64,000 nt of DNA from Nesterenkonia sp. (GCF_029265375.1 NZ_JAJUJJ010000012.1:1-64000), one strand, 5' to 3'. Positions 1 to 11,223 are shown, counted from the first letter of the stretch. Notes: a model not told the origin generated them from the sequence alone. A program made the numbers and translations.

Positions 1-3000
1 CGTTCATGAACTGCCAGTGCCGACGGAGTCGCCGGTAGGTGGCAGCACGAAGATTGCCGGCCTTCTCGTCGGTGAAGTGACTCTCCGGATGGATCAGAGC
101 CACTGAACCTGTTGGTTCGTCCTGTGATTCTGCGGCTCGTGTGTGCCGCCAGGTCTGTTCCATGAAGCAGCGGTACAGATCGGGCTGCAGACCTGCCAAA
201 TGCGGATAGAGCGTCGGTGAACCCACATAGGACGCGATGACAGCAACCTCTGCAGTGCCCTCCAGCACCAGCTCCGAGACGCCGGGCAGTGCCAGAGCTT
301 TCTCCCGGCGGGCTTTGTCCTCTTGGGCAGTGGACTTGCTCTTCAGCTGCCACCACGGGTCGCCCTCGGCAAGCAGGGCATTAACATCCGAGCGAGGTCT
401 GACCCAGGGCGGGTTGCCGACCTGAAGATCAAATCCTCCGCGGGCGAAGACCGTGGCGAACTCCAGCTCCCAGTGGAAGAAGCCCTGGTCTTGGGCGATC
501 TCCTCACACGTCTTGAGCCAGGGGTGATCCCGCAGAGCAGAGTCAATGTCCTTCATGCCGGAGATCGACCGTTGGAACGACTCGGCCGCGTCCAGATCAT
601 TCCAGTCTGCCGTGGAGAGGAAACTCTGCTGGCCCTGTCCCGGGGCGTACCGGCCCCGACCTGCTGCCACCGGAGCACCCAGGACCGCTTCCACCCCACG
701 GATCCACTCGTCAATATCCGGCGGCAGGGGCTGTTCATCGCCGTCCGGACGGACCGGCCAGAACCACAATGCATTCCACGCATCCATCACCCGCTTCAGG
801 CGCTGGAAGACACCGTCGGGGTCGCCGAGCTTGCGCTCGATCTCTTCACGGGTGACGGCCGGTGCACCCAGCGGCTCGTCCTGCTTTCCGAAATAGTTGA
901 TCTCTCGGCGAGCCTCTGACTCCGCCACCTGCAACCGGCACAACGCGATGGGCCACAAAGCTTCTGCCTGTTCGGTCAGAGCCACCAGGCGCTTCACCTG
1001 TGCTTTGGTCAGCTTCTTCCGGATCTCCCGCTGCCAGGCTTTGAGCAGCTTCTGGTTCTCCGGGGCGAGCGACTTGGCCTCCTTGGCCCCTACTGCGGCG
1101 CCCCACTCCTCCCCGGGAAGCAGGAAGTGGAAGATGCGACCCGCCACCTGGGGGTCGACCCCGCCGTGGTCCATGGCCTGCACCATTCCGGTCAGCGGGT
1201 GTGCCGCGGGCGCCTCGCTGAAGTAGTCTTTTCGCTCCACGGCGTCGGTGGAGTAGGTGGCGCGGCGAGCGCCGATAAGTGAATTGCCGCGCTTCAGTCG
1301 CAGACCGAACCAGGGTGCCCGCAGCCCCCTGCTCATGGTGGCCAGCCACAAGGAGACCTCAGCCAGCTCCACGGCGGTGGCGTTGAGGTCCACACCGTGC
1401 ACCTGGTGCAGGGCGATCTGCGCCTTCACCTTCTGCAGCTCAAGCGCATAGTCCTCTGCCGGGATCTTCACACCGAGCTCGGTCTGGCGACGGGTCAGAT
1501 ACTCCTCGGCCAGCTGGTTGACTGCCTCGATGGCGAAGGCCCCCGACCCCAGTGCCGGCTCGCAGATGCTCAGCTGGAGGATCTCTTCAGCCGTGGTCGT
1601 ACGCTCCTGCTGGTCCAGCAGCTCAGCAAGGGCCTGCTGGACCACGAACCGCGTGAGCACCTCCGGGGTGTAGTAGCTGGCGGACTGCTGCCGCTCCCGG
1701 CCGGCCAATCGATAGACAAACGAGCCTGCCTTGTGCAGTACGGGAGTTTCCGTGCCGGTGTCCTCGTCGACCGTCTTCACCAGATGCGGCTGCAGCTCCT
1801 CGTCCCACCGGGAGACCGGCACGACCCACGAGCCCTTCTCCGAGTTGCCGTGCGGGGCAACTTCGTAGAGGTCTTCGGGGGCGATGAAGCCGGTATAGGA
1901 CATCAGGCCCTCATAGACTGCGCCGAGCTGGTTGATGCCCAGGGTCGCGTAGGAGACGAAGCCGCGCTGGGCGCCCTTCTTCTCACTGGTCAGCAGCAGC
2001 CGTGCCAACACGTTCTGCAGGGCCTCATTCGACAGCTGGACCTGGTCGATCAGAGCTGTCCGGTTTGGGTCGAACAGGTCAGCCTTCAACGGCTGGAAGC
2101 TCAAGCCGGCCCGGTAGTCCGCGGCCTCATCCCCTCGGTCGGCTTCGTCCTCCTCTCCCGAGCCCTGCTGAGAGGGGTGGGTGCCGTTGATGAGGCGGAA
2201 CAGCAGATCCAGTGACTCATAGAAGTGGGTGCCTCCGCGGGCCTGCGGGGTGGTCAGCTCATGGGTGATGAGTTCACGCAGCCGTTCCAACCCGTAGCCG
2301 GCGTCGTACTCACCGGCTCCGACTGGCAACACCTCCAGCTCGGGGGTGGCCTCGGCGAAGAGGAGGAACAGGATCCGGTAGAGGTACCGCAGGGACTGGC
2401 GGGCGAGCTCCTGACCGTCGACCCGCGAGTTGTCCAGGCCCTGGCGGGAGCGGCGCAGCAGCACATCATTAGCGATGACTTCGATGCTGCGGCGCACCCC
2501 CTCACGCAGGTCTTTCGAGACCGCCACCGCGTGGCTGACCGACTCCTCCAGGACGCGGTTCCACCAGATGCTGCCGTCAGCTGCCGGGCGTACGGAGTCG
2601 CGTCCGAAGACGGCCAGCAGGTAGTCGATCTCCCCGCCGTTCTTGGTTTCGTTCCGTTCGGCGACCAGCTGCACGTCGGCGGCCAGATACCGTCCCTCCG
2701 GCCAGCGCTCCTTCTCGGCCAGCAGCAAGAACCGGCCGGCGGAGGCGATGATATAGGCGGGCGCGTCCTCGCTGAGGAACACATCGGAGATCAGTTTGCC
2801 CAACGGTTTGCGGGCCGGCTTGTCGGCTTCCAGGACCTCTGTCAGGGGGACGGAGGTGGCCACCGCGTCGTCAAGCGACTCTGCTGGGGTCGCGTCGATC
2901 CACAGCACCCGGGGTGCCGCTGAGGAGCTTTCCGTCCGCTCGGCCCACAGTTTGGCGATCTGCAGCGGCTGTCCGGACCGCTCGGTGGTCCATGTGTTCG

Positions 3001-3280
3001 TCTCACCTGGGTAGCCGAGGGTCTCGCGCAGCAGAGCTGCGGTCTCTGCCACCACCTGAGTGGAGGTGTCTGGCGCGAGTACTGCCAGACGGCGCACCAG
3101 GTCCGCCCGGGCAGCGGTGAAGCGGGAGTGTGTGGTGGCGTGGCCTTCCTTGGCTGCCTTGTTCCACTCCTTGCGCAGGTCCTTGACCTCTTTGAGGAAG
3201 CTCCCTTTGGCGTCGTCGCTGGTGAAATAGTGGTCGCTGAGGAACTCCCGCACATTGGTGAGGGATTCGAACTGCGGCAT
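1..3280 (-). CDS. N6-adenine DNA methyltransferase, Eco57I/DrmMI-like, 3' end beyond left edge
   Basis: A continuous minus-strand frame starts at ATG 3280 and stays open to base 1, giving about 1093 residues without a stop. The SAM-binding motif I reads ALGSGAF (residues 576-582, bases 1535-1555) and the catalytic motif IV reads NPPW (956-959, bases 404-415), the signature of N6-adenine methyltransferases of the Eco57I/PglX type. The first 500 residues are a large non-catalytic region typical of phage-defence methylases. The start codon overlaps the helicase stop (TGATG), so the two are translationally coupled. By family knowledge it would methylate host DNA to mark self. Large size and helicase pairing fit DrmMI of class 1 DISARM; a type IIG or BREX-related enzyme remains possible because the C-terminus and next genes are not visible. 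Confidence 0.85.
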   Translation of the reverse strand, partial: MPQFESLTNVREFLSDHYFTSDDAKGSFLKEVKDLRKEWNKAAKEGHATTHSRFTAARADLVRRLAVLAPDTSTQVVAETAALLRETLGYPGETNTWTTERSGQPLQIAKLWAERTESSSAAPRVLWIDATPAESLDDAVATSVPLTEVLEADKPARKPLGKLISDVFLSEDAPAYIIASAGRFLLLAEKERWPEGRYLAADVQLVAERNETKNGGEIDYLLAVFGRDSVRPAADGSIWWNRVLEESVSHAVAVSKDLREGVRRSIEVIANDVLLRRSRQGLDNSRVDGQELARQSLRYLYRILFLLFAEATPELEVLPVGAGEYDAGYGLERLRELITHELTTPQARGGTHFYESLDLLFRLINGTHPSQQGSGEEDEADRGDEAADYRAGLSFQPLKADLFDPNRTALIDQVQLSNEALQNVLARLLLTSEKKGAQRGFVSYATLGINQLGAVYEGLMSYTGFIAPEDLYEVAPHGNSEKGSWVVPVSRWDEELQPHLVKTVDEDTGTETPVLHKAGSFVYRLAGRERQQSASYYTPEVLTRFVVQQALAELLDQQERTTTAEEILQLSICEPALGSGAFAIEAVNQLAEEYLTRRQTELGVKIPAEDYALELQKVKAQIALHQVHGVDLNATAVELAEVSLWLATMSRGLRAPWFGLRLKRGNSLIGARRATYSTDAVERKDYFSEAPAAHPLTGMVQAMDHGGVDPQVAGRIFHFLLPGEEWGAAVGAKEAKSLAPENQKLLKAWQREIRKKLTKAQVKRLVALTEQAEALWPIALCRLQVAESEARREINYFGKQDEPLGAPAVTREEIERKLGDPDGVFQRLKRVMDAWNALWFWPVRPDGDEQPLPPDIDEWIRGVEAVLGAPVAAGRGRYAPGQGQQSFLSTADWNDLDAAESFQRSISGMKDIDSALRDHPWLKTCEEIAQDQGFFHWELEFATVFARGGFDLQVGNPPWVRPRSDVNALLAEGDPWWQLKSKSTAQEDKARREKALALPGVSELVLEGTAEVAVIASYVGSPTLYPHLAGLQPDLYRCFMEQTWRHTRAAESQDEPTGSVALIHPESHFTDEKAGNLRAATYRRLRRHWQFMN

Positions 3281-6120
3281 CAGGCATCTCCTTCCGGAAG
3301 CACCGCCAGCAGAGGACGCACCAGCTCCTGAGCCGGGCGCAGGTCTTCGGCCAGCTGCTTCTCCTGGTGGATGCGCTCCCGACGGGAGCGCAGTTCGGCA
3401 CGGCTGGTCAGCGCATTGGCCTGCTGCTCCCAGCTGCGAGCCCGGCCCAGCCATTCCTCCAAGCGGCGTTGCGCGTCCTGGCGAGCAGCCGCCGAAGCTT
3501 GGCTGAGACTTGCCTGCGCCTTCATCACCGCGTCCGGCAGCAGGTCCTGCAGCGGGGTCGGATCCAGCGAGCCTGGATTGCGCAGGCGTCCGTTGAGGCC
3601 CGTGCGGTCCAACCACTCCGCCAGGTCGCTCAGGGGCTCTGCGTAATAAGCGTTGACCGCCATCCACACCCGCGAGAGCAGATGACCACGACGGTTGCTG
3701 ACGGTGCCGAGCATCAGGAACGTGGGCATCTCCACTCGAGCACGCAGCGCCAGCACCTCATTGCGGCTCAGTTCCGCCAGAGCTCGGTCAGCCGCCCAGT
3801 CGGTCACCGGATGCAGGGGCCCCAGATAGTGGGCCTCGGGCCAGGTGATGGTCTCCTGGGCCCGGGCCCGGTGCAGCTGCTGGCGCCCCTGCTCCTTAGA
3901 AGTGGCCAGCCGGATGCGCTCAAAGACGCGCCGCTCGCTCAGATAGTCCTGCGGCAGATTCTCCAGACGACGCCGCAGGTCCGAGATCTCTGCGGTGACC
4001 TCGAATTCGGCGATCGCCGAGTCGGGCTGGTGATTGGTCCAACCGAGCTTGGAATGCGGGTCCTCGAACGCCTGCTGCAGGGCCTGCTCCAGGTATTCGA
4101 CCTCCGAGCCGTAGAGCGAGACATGCGGCGATCTGCGGACGGTCTCAGCCGGGTAGGCGGTCTCTTCGGTGGAACCGGCAGAGGCCAGCATCGCTTCTAT
4201 CTCTCCCCAGCCGCCGTCGTCGTCGAGATCCTCGACGTCGGGAACCAGCTCATCAACCTCCACCGGCTGCTGGGCAGCCAGCGCTTCCATAATGGCTTTC
4301 TCCTCAGCTGCAGCAGTGCCCTTGCCCATCAGGGAGGCGACATCGTGCAGTACGCGGTGAGCGGCATGCTCCTTCTCGATCAGGGCGGTGAAGACGCGCA
4401 GGTCTCCGCGGAACTGGTCATGGTCCGGGGTCAGCAGCAGAGTGCTGATCTGCGGCGGGTGCTGCTGGCCGTAGCGATCGATGCGTCCGTTGCGCTGCTC
4501 CAGCCGGATCAGCGACCACGGAATGTCGTAATGGAACAGGTGGTGGCACTGGGCATGCAGATTCACACCCTCGGAGGCCATATCTCCGGTGATCAGCAAG
4601 CGCACATCCGCCGAGCCGCGTTTGAACTCGTCCACGATCCGCTGCTGCTCCACGTCTGAGAGCCCCCCGTGGAGCACCTGCACCGCCTTGTCCGGCAGCT
4701 TCAACTGGGTTGCGAGCTGGTCTGCCAGGTGGTGAAGGGTCGCTACCCGTTCGGCGAAGACCACTGCCCGGCGGTCTGACCGGGGGCCGACGCCTATGGC
4801 TTTGAGCTCCTCTGCGAGCCGGGTGAGTTTGGCACCGGGTTCTGCCAGGGCTGCCTCGGTCAGCTCCCTCAGGCGGGTCAGTGCGTCTCGTTCGCGGCGT
4901 ACGTCCTCAGAGGTCTGAGCCTCCAGGCGCTTGAGCCGCTCGGTGATCGTCTCCATCAGGGCTGCCGGTGAGGAGAGGAAAGCTTTGGCCAGAGTCCAGC
5001 CGAACAGGCGGTTTCCTGAGGCCGAGGGCGCAGTACCGGTGGACGGGTACAGCCAGGTTTCGGCGATCTCTGCGGCCAAGGCGTTCTCCGCATCGGTGGC
5101 CTCCACCAGGAGGTTCTTCGGCTCGGGGCGCTCTGCCCAGTCCTGGCCGACCTCTTCGGCCACCTCCGGGCTGTACCGGTGGCGGCGGATGATCAGCCGG
5201 GACGCGGCGGCCTCATCAATCTCACCCTCCGGGGAGACTGCTGTGGGGTCCAGCAGCCGGATCAGCTCGGCGAAAGAGGCCTGGTTCCCGTTGTGCGGGG
5301 TGGCCGAAGCCAGGATCAGTGCATCGGTTCGCGGCGCCAGCAGCCGCGCCAGCTGATTGTTCAGAGTTTGGCTGTTGGACAGATTGTGGGATTCGTCGAT
5401 GACCACTGCATCGAACCGCATCTTCTCCAAGTGAGCCCGGTACTGGGCCGACTTGAGCGTATCGATGCTGATGATGGCACGTTTGAAGTAGGTGAACGGA
5501 TTGCGCGAGGCCGGCAGCTTCTGCCTGACCTTCTGGATGCCAGCCGAGTCCAGCCGAACGAAGGGCAGCGCGAAGTGTGCCCACATCTCCTGCTGGAACT
5601 GCTCAAGTACGTGCCGCGGCGTCACGATGAGGATCCGCTCAGCCCGACCACGGGCGGCCAATTCAGCGAGGATCATCCCGATCTCGAAGGTCTTGCCCAG
5701 TCCGACCGCATCCGCCAGCAGAATGCGCGGACGAATGCTCTCCGGGTCTAAGGCTTTTGCCGCAGCCAGCTGCTGATAGCGCAAGGGATCCGCCAGCGTC
5801 CGTGTGGAGACCGTCAGCCGGGCTTCGGTGGTGGGGTGCGGGGTCTTCCGCAGCGTCGTTTCCAGATGGAGTTTCGAGAGCCGGTAGCCGGGGCTGGTGT
5901 CAGCAACCACCCGGGCGTGGCGCGGATCGACCACCGTGATCTCGTCCAGGCCGGAGTAGAACGAGGCCTGCGTATCACGAACCAGCTCGCTGAGTCCCCG
6001 TACATGGACCAGGGTCCCCTGGGCGGAGTCTTCAGCGGCAGTGACCAGCCATTCTTCGTCCCGGACACTGATCACTGATCCGGGCGCGACATTGAGCGTC
6101 GCAGTGCGTCCATCCCCCAT
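3280..6120 (-). CDS. SNF2/HepA-type DNA helicase, DISARM DrmD-like
   Basis: This 946-residue superfamily 2 helicase/translocase has a Walker A-like AVGLGKT (138-144), Walker B DESH (242-245), motif III SATPHNG (272-278) and a C-terminal helicase domain with GDMASEGVNL and motif VI QRNGRIDRYGQ. Such proteins translocate on DNA using ATP. It is directly followed by, and overlaps, a large adenine methyltransferase, the order known for drmD-drmMI in class 1 DISARM; RapA/HepA-like helicases in other restriction systems look similar. It starts 11 bases after the DUF4349 gene and no clear ribosome site precedes the ATG, so expression may depend on coupling or the start may lie a little further in. 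Family assignment is firm; the DISARM label is inference. Confidence 0.85.
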   Translation of the reverse strand: MGDGRTATLNVAPGSVISVRDEEWLVTAAEDSAQGTLVHVRGLSELVRDTQASFYSGLDEITVVDPRHARVVADTSPGYRLSKLHLETTLRKTPHPTTEARLTVSTRTLADPLRYQQLAAAKALDPESIRPRILLADAVGLGKTFEIGMILAELAARGRAERILIVTPRHVLEQFQQEMWAHFALPFVRLDSAGIQKVRQKLPASRNPFTYFKRAIISIDTLKSAQYRAHLEKMRFDAVVIDESHNLSNSQTLNNQLARLLAPRTDALILASATPHNGNQASFAELIRLLDPTAVSPEGEIDEAAASRLIIRRHRYSPEVAEEVGQDWAERPEPKNLLVEATDAENALAAEIAETWLYPSTGTAPSASGNRLFGWTLAKAFLSSPAALMETITERLKRLEAQTSEDVRRERDALTRLRELTEAALAEPGAKLTRLAEELKAIGVGPRSDRRAVVFAERVATLHHLADQLATQLKLPDKAVQVLHGGLSDVEQQRIVDEFKRGSADVRLLITGDMASEGVNLHAQCHHLFHYDIPWSLIRLEQRNGRIDRYGQQHPPQISTLLLTPDHDQFRGDLRVFTALIEKEHAAHRVLHDVASLMGKGTAAAEEKAIMEALAAQQPVEVDELVPDVEDLDDDGGWGEIEAMLASAGSTEETAYPAETVRRSPHVSLYGSEVEYLEQALQQAFEDPHSKLGWTNHQPDSAIAEFEVTAEISDLRRRLENLPQDYLSERRVFERIRLATSKEQGRQQLHRARAQETITWPEAHYLGPLHPVTDWAADRALAELSRNEVLALRARVEMPTFLMLGTVSNRRGHLLSRVWMAVNAYYAEPLSDLAEWLDRTGLNGRLRNPGSLDPTPLQDLLPDAVMKAQASLSQASAAARQDAQRRLEEWLGRARSWEQQANALTSRAELRSRRERIHQEKQLAEDLRPAQELVRPLLAVLPEGDA

Positions 6121-6131
6121 GCATCATGAGC

Positions 6132-7046
6132 CTACACAACCTCGGAGGATGGTGTGGAACCTGCGGTGTCCTGCTCCGGTGGTGCCGGACGCTCGGCGGT
6201 GCGGCGGCGCAGGCGGCGGCGGATCAGCAGCAGCACGACGACGGCCGGTACCGCCAGAACTGCCAGCCACGGCAGCGCGGCCCCGAGGGCGACCAGCAGT
6301 ACATTGGCGGTGCTGATCAGAGCGTTCCATCCCTGCTGCAGTCCGCCGAGGAATCCTCCGGCCTGGACTGCGGTGTAGTCCGCGGTGACCAGTTCCAGCT
6401 CCAGGGTGGACATATCCACCCTGTCGGTGAGCGAGTCGCGCTCAGCCACCAGAGCCTCCAGATCGGCCTGCCGCTCACTGAGAGTGGTCTCCACCTGCAG
6501 CAGCTCCTCGGCCGATCCGGATTCCTCCATGATCTCCAGAAGACGGTCCACCGATGTCTCCAGTGCTTCGATCCGGGCGTCCAGGTCCCGCACCGCGGAG
6601 GTGACGTCCCGGGCGGTTTCGCTCAGTTCGGTGACCTCGCCGAGTTCGTCCAGGTCCTCCAGCAGCCCGGCCAGAGAGTCAGCCGGCACACGCAGGGTCA
6701 GCGAGGCGTGGGTGGTGCGGCCGTCGTCGTCTGTGCGTTCCCGCCGGGACTCCACATAGCCTGAGGCTTGGTCCGTCCAGCTGAGCACCTCCTCGGCGGC
6801 CTCGGATGCCTCGCGGACTTCCACCTCGGCGTAGGCATTGGTGATCACCTGGCGATCAGCGGCCGGCTCCCCCTCCCCCGCCAGGTCGGCGGATTCCTGC
6901 TCGGCGGCAGCCTCATCGGCAACTTCCGGGGCGGCCATATCACCGGCGGCCGAGTCAGACCGGGACTCGTCGGCTCCGGAGCCGCAGCCGGCCAGCAGCA
7001 GGCATACTGCTGCAGCGGCAGCCAGCAGCCGGAGGAATGCACTCAT
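6132..7046 (-). CDS. DUF4349-domain lipoprotein
   Basis: The predicted 304-residue protein has a lipoprotein signal ending in LLAGC (Cys about residue 21), an acidic linker, a DUF4349 domain with a coiled coil rich in Glu/Leu (roughly 120-220), one C-terminal transmembrane helix and an Arg-rich cytoplasmic tail. It is thus anchored on both sides of the membrane; the family has no established function. I place the start at ATG 7046, not the upstream frame extension, because the signal peptide begins there and a -10-like TACTGT lies exactly 7 bases upstream, suggesting leaderless transcription. It sits between rpoC and the helicase on the same strand. Confidence 0.8.
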   Translation of the reverse strand: MSAFLRLLAAAAAVCLLLAGCGSGADESRSDSAAGDMAAPEVADEAAAEQESADLAGEGEPAADRQVITNAYAEVEVREASEAAEEVLSWTDQASGYVESRRERTDDDGRTTHASLTLRVPADSLAGLLEDLDELGEVTELSETARDVTSAVRDLDARIEALETSVDRLLEIMEESGSAEELLQVETTLSERQADLEALVAERDSLTDRVDMSTLELELVTADYTAVQAGGFLGGLQQGWNALISTANVLLVALGAALPWLAVLAVPAVVVLLLIRRRLRRRTAERPAPPEQDTAGSTPSSEVV

Positions 7047-7053
7047 AGTCAGG

Positions 7054-7059
7054 ACAGTA
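7054..7059 (-). promoter_or_regulatory. -10 element of leaderless promoter, DUF4349 gene
   Basis: TACTGT on the minus strand lies 7 bases before ATG 7046, with no Shine-Dalgarno sequence between. This is the spacing expected if transcription starts at the start codon. Confidence 0.5.
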
Positions 7060-7144
7060 CGAACGCCCGTGAGGCCGGTCAAGGCTGACGGCGGCATCGT
7101 CACCATACCGTGATGCGCGTGCCTGGACCCGCGTCTGGACGCAC

Positions 7145-7190
7145 GAAGGCCCGGGCGGGGTCCCTCTCGGGGTACCCGGCCCGGGCCTTC
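7145..7190 (-). terminator. rpoC terminator hairpin
   Basis: A perfect 12-base inverted repeat (7145-7156 with 7179-7190) with further GC pairing inside the loop lies 46 bases after the rpoC stop. There is no U-run, as is common for actinobacterial terminators. Confidence 0.7.
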
Positions 7191-7236
7191 GGTGATTGCC
7201 GGCGCGGAGCCGGCGGCGTCGTTACCTAGTGATCAC

Positions 7237-10200
7237 TCACCGGAAGTCGACGTCGGTGTTGTAGTCCTCCAGCGGGATCGCGTGGAACTCGCTGTCGGTA
7301 TCAGCTCCGGCGTAGTCGAAGCTGGACCCATACAGGCTGGGGCCGGTGAAGAGGTTCGCCTTGGCGTCCTCGGTGGGCTCCACCTCTGTCTGGGTGTAGC
7401 GGTCCAGGCCGGTGCCGGCCGGGATGAGCTTACCAATGATCACGTTCTCCTTCAGGCCCAGCAGAGGATCGGACTTGCCCTCCATTGCGGCCTGGGTGAG
7501 CACCCGGGTGGTCTCCTGGAAGGAGGCCGCCGAGAGCCAGGAGTCGGTGGCCAGCGAGGCCTTGGTGATGCCCATCAGCTCGTCACGGCCCGAGGCCGGG
7601 CGCTTGCCCTGCTCGAACGCCGCCTTATTGGCCTGCTGGAAGCGGAACCGGTCGGACAGCTCACCGGGCAGCAGATCGGTGTCACCGGATTCGATGACGG
7701 TGATCCGGCGCAGCATCTGACGGACGATGACCTCCACGTGCTTGTCGTGGATGCCCACACCCTGGGACTGGTACACCTCCTGCACCTCGGCCACCAGGAA
7801 CTTCTGGGCGGCCCGCGGGCCGAGCACACGCAGCACCTGCTTGGGATCCACGTGGCCGCGGATCAGCTGGGTGCCGACCTCCACATGCGCGGTGCCGGAG
7901 AGGTCCTCGCCCAGGTCCACCAGCAGGCGGGCGCGGCGCAGGATCGGGTAGACCTGCTCCTCGGAGCCGTCGTCGGGAGTGAGCACCAGGCGAGCCTGCT
8001 TCTCATCCTCCTCGTAGCGGACCCGGCCGGAGGACTCGGCGATGGGTGCCACACCCTTCGGGGTGCGGGCCTCGAAGAGCTCCTGGATACGGGGCAGACC
8101 CTGGGTGATGTCATCCGCGGAGGCGACACCGCCGGAGTGGAAGGTACGCATGGTCAGCTGGGTGCCGGGCTCGCCGATGGACTGTGCGGCGATGATGCCC
8201 ACAGCCTCGCCGACGTCGACCCGGTGGCCGGCTGCCATGGAGCGTCCGTAGCAGGTGGCGCAGGTGCCCACCGGCGACTCACAGGTCAGCACCGAGCGCA
8301 CCTTGATGGACTTCACCCCGGCCTTGAACAGCTTGTCGATGAGCACATCGCCCACCTCGGTGCCGGCCTCGGCCAGCACCTCGCCGTTCGCATCCGCCAC
8401 GGCCTCGGCCAGCGTGCGCGAGTAGGCGGAGGTCTCCACCATCTTGTGCAGCTCCACCTCGGCGTCGTCGTCGATGTCCTCGCTGATGTACTTGCGTCCG
8501 GACTTGACCAGCACGCCGTCGGGGCGCAGGTCGTCGTCGTGGGCGTAGTACTTCGGCTGGGCGATCGGCACGGTGAGGCCGCGGGTGGTGCCGCAGTCCT
8601 CTTCACGGACGATGACGTCCTGGGAGACGTCCACCAGACGACGGGTCAGGTATCCGGAGTTCGCGGTCTTCAGCGCGGTGTCGGCCAGACCCTTGCGGGC
8701 GCCGTGGGTGGCGATGAAGTACTCCAGAACGGTCAGGCCCTCGCGGTAGGAGGACTTGATGGGCCGCGGGATGATGTCACCCTTGGGGTTGGTCACCAGG
8801 CCACGGATACCGGCGATCTGGCGGATCTGGTTCCAGTTGCCTCGTGCACCGGAGGTGACCGTGCGGTTGATGTTGCTCAGGGAGTCCATCCCCTCCATCA
8901 TCGCCTGCTCGATCTCACTGGTGGCCTTGGACCAGATCTCCTGCAGCTCCTGGGTGCGGTTCTCCTTGCCGATGAAGCCGAGCCCGAACTCCTCCTCCAC
9001 CTTGGCGACCTGGGCCTCGTACTTCTCCATGATGGAGGCCTTGTCGAAGTCGGAGGTGATGTCCGAGATGGCCACGGTGACACCCGAGCGGGTCGACCAG
9101 TAGAACCCGGCGTCCTTGAGGTTGTCCAGGGTCTGGGCGACCTCCACGGTGGAGTACCGCTCGGAGATGTCGTTGATCAGCACACCGAGCTGCTTCTTGT
9201 CGGCCAGCTTGTCCTGCCAGGGGTAGTCGGCCGGCAGCAGCTCGTTGAACAGCACCTTGCCCAGCGTGGTCTCGATGGTGGCCGGCTGGCCGGCCTCCCA
9301 TCCCTCCGGAGCCGGCACCTCAGCCGAGGGCACGAATCCGTCCACGGTGATCTTCACCGGGGCGTTGAGGTGCAGCTGCTTCAGATCGAAGGCCATCTGC
9401 GCCTCACCCACCGAGGAGAAGGCGCGGCCTGCGCCGGCCTCGTCCTCGCGCACCGTGGTCAGGTGGTGCAGGCCGATGACCATGTCCTGGGCCGGCAGGG
9501 CCACCGGACGGCCGTCGGAGGGCTTGAGGATGTTGTTCGAGGACAGCATCAGGATGCGCGCCTCGGCCTGCGCCTCCGGTCCCAGCGGCAGGTGGACTGC
9601 CATCTGGTCACCGTCGAAGTCGGCGTTGAAGGCCGCGCAGACCAGCGGGTGCAGCTGCAGGGCCTTGCCCTCCACCAGCTGCGGCTCGAAGGCCTGGATG
9701 CCCAGACGGTGCAGGGTGGGTGCACGGTTCAGCAGCACCGGGTGCTCGGTGATGACCTCTTCGAGCACGTCCCACACAGCGGAGCGCTGGCGCTCCACCA
9801 TCCGCTTGGCGGACTTGATGTTCTGTGCGTGGTTGAGGTCCACCAGCCGCTTCATCACGAACGGCTTGAACAGCTCCAGAGCCATCTGCTTGGGCAGGCC
9901 GCACTCGTGCAGCTTCAGCTGCGGACCCACCACGATGACCGAACGGCCCGAGTAGTCCACACGCTTGCCCAGCAGGTTCTGGCGGAACCGGCCCTGCTTG
10001 CCCTTGAGCATGTCGGAGAGCGACTTCAGGGGGCGGTTGCCCGGTCCGGTGACCGGACGGCCGCGGCGGCCGTTGTCGAACAGGTTGTCGACCGACTCCT
10101 GAAGCATGCGCTTCTCATTGTTGATGATGATCTCCGGGGCGCCCAGATCCAGCAGCCGCTTCAGGCGGTTGTTGCGGTTGATCACGCGGCGGTAGAGATC

Positions 10201-11223
10201 GTTGAGGTCGCTGGTGGCGAAGCGTCCGCCGTCCAGCTGCACCATCGGGCGGATCTCCGGCGGAATCACCGGAACGGCCTCGAGCACCATGCCGGTGGGC
10301 GAGTTGCCGTTGACCAGGAAGGCGTTGAGGACCTTCAGCCGCTTCAGCGCGCGAGTCTTGCGCTGACCCTTGCCGGTGGCGATGGTCTCGCGCAGCGCCT
10401 CCGCCTCGGCCTCCATGTCGAAGGTCTGCAGGCGGCGGCGGATGGCCTCGGCGCCCATGAAGCCCTCGAAGTACTCCCCGTACTTGGCGCGCATCTCGCG
10501 GAAGAGGGTCTCATCACCTTCGAGGTCGCCCACGGAGATGTTCTTGAACCGCTCCCAGACGTTCTGGATCTGCTCGATCTCCGCATCTGCGCGCTTGCGC
10601 AGCTGGGCCATCTGCTTCTCCTTGGTCTCGCGGAACTTCTTCTTCTCCGCGGCCTTGGCGCCCTCGGACTCCAGCTCCGCCAGTCCGTCCTCGAGCTCCT
10701 TGGAGATCGCAGCGATGTCGGCATCGCGCTGGGAGGTGAGGTGGTTGACCTCCTGGTCCACTTCGGCCTGCAGGTTGGGCAGGTCTTCGTGGCGCCGATC
10801 CTCGTCCACGTGGGTGATCATATAGGCGGCGAAGTAGATGACCTTCTCCAGGTCCTTCGGCGCCAGGTCCAGCAGGTAGCCCAGGCGGGAGGGCACACCC
10901 TTGAAGTACCAGATGTGGGTCACCGGTGCGGCCAGCTCAATGTGGCCCATCCGCTCGCGGCGGACCTTGGAGCGGGTGACCTCCACACCGCAGCGCTCAC
11001 AGGTGATGCCCTTGAAGCGCACGCGCTTGTACTTGCCGCAGTAGCACTCCCAGTCGCGGGAAGGTCCGAAGATCTTCTCGCAGAACAGCCCGTCCTTCTC
11101 CGGCTTCAGGGTGCGGTAGTTGATGGTCTCGGGCTTCTTGACCTCGCCGTGGGACCAGCGCAGGATGTCGTCGGTGGTCGCCAGCCCGATGCGCATTGTG
11201 TCGAATGAGGATTCAGTGGACAT
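7237..11223 (-). CDS. rpoC: DNA-directed RNA polymerase subunit beta'
   Basis: The 1328-residue product is the beta' subunit of RNA polymerase. The N-terminal zinc site is intact (Cys60, 62, 75, 78) and the catalytic magnesium loop NADFDGDQM is at 533-541 (bases about 9601-9627). Length and the single uninterrupted frame match actinobacterial RpoC. It follows rpoB by 62 bases on the same strand and is co-transcribed with it; a strong hairpin follows the stop. No unusual residues were noticed in the motifs checked. Confidence 0.98.
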   Translation of the reverse strand: MSTESSFDTMRIGLATTDDILRWSHGEVKKPETINYRTLKPEKDGLFCEKIFGPSRDWECYCGKYKRVRFKGITCERCGVEVTRSKVRRERMGHIELAAPVTHIWYFKGVPSRLGYLLDLAPKDLEKVIYFAAYMITHVDEDRRHEDLPNLQAEVDQEVNHLTSQRDADIAAISKELEDGLAELESEGAKAAEKKKFRETKEKQMAQLRKRADAEIEQIQNVWERFKNISVGDLEGDETLFREMRAKYGEYFEGFMGAEAIRRRLQTFDMEAEAEALRETIATGKGQRKTRALKRLKVLNAFLVNGNSPTGMVLEAVPVIPPEIRPMVQLDGGRFATSDLNDLYRRVINRNNRLKRLLDLGAPEIIINNEKRMLQESVDNLFDNGRRGRPVTGPGNRPLKSLSDMLKGKQGRFRQNLLGKRVDYSGRSVIVVGPQLKLHECGLPKQMALELFKPFVMKRLVDLNHAQNIKSAKRMVERQRSAVWDVLEEVITEHPVLLNRAPTLHRLGIQAFEPQLVEGKALQLHPLVCAAFNADFDGDQMAVHLPLGPEAQAEARILMLSSNNILKPSDGRPVALPAQDMVIGLHHLTTVREDEAGAGRAFSSVGEAQMAFDLKQLHLNAPVKITVDGFVPSAEVPAPEGWEAGQPATIETTLGKVLFNELLPADYPWQDKLADKKQLGVLINDISERYSTVEVAQTLDNLKDAGFYWSTRSGVTVAISDITSDFDKASIMEKYEAQVAKVEEEFGLGFIGKENRTQELQEIWSKATSEIEQAMMEGMDSLSNINRTVTSGARGNWNQIRQIAGIRGLVTNPKGDIIPRPIKSSYREGLTVLEYFIATHGARKGLADTALKTANSGYLTRRLVDVSQDVIVREEDCGTTRGLTVPIAQPKYYAHDDDLRPDGVLVKSGRKYISEDIDDDAEVELHKMVETSAYSRTLAEAVADANGEVLAEAGTEVGDVLIDKLFKAGVKSIKVRSVLTCESPVGTCATCYGRSMAAGHRVDVGEAVGIIAAQSIGEPGTQLTMRTFHSGGVASADDITQGLPRIQELFEARTPKGVAPIAESSGRVRYEEDEKQARLVLTPDDGSEEQVYPILRRARLLVDLGEDLSGTAHVEVGTQLIRGHVDPKQVLRVLGPRAAQKFLVAEVQEVYQSQGVGIHDKHVEVIVRQMLRRITVIESGDTDLLPGELSDRFRFQQANKAAFEQGKRPASGRDELMGITKASLATDSWLSAASFQETTRVLTQAAMEGKSDPLLGLKENVIIGKLIPAGTGLDRYTQTEVEPTEDAKANLFTGPSLYGSSFDYAGADTDSEFHAIPLEDYNTDVDFR

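Noticed and set aside
1397..2923. Plus-strand frames of 232-272 codons in the left-edge region
   Set aside because: They lie opposite the methyltransferase, whose minus frame is continuous and carries motifs I and IV.
7192..11208. Very long plus-strand open frame (over 1300 codons) opposite rpoC
   Set aside because: It is the antisense shadow of a conserved high-GC gene, with low-complexity Leu/Gly/Val/His-rich sequence and no domain.
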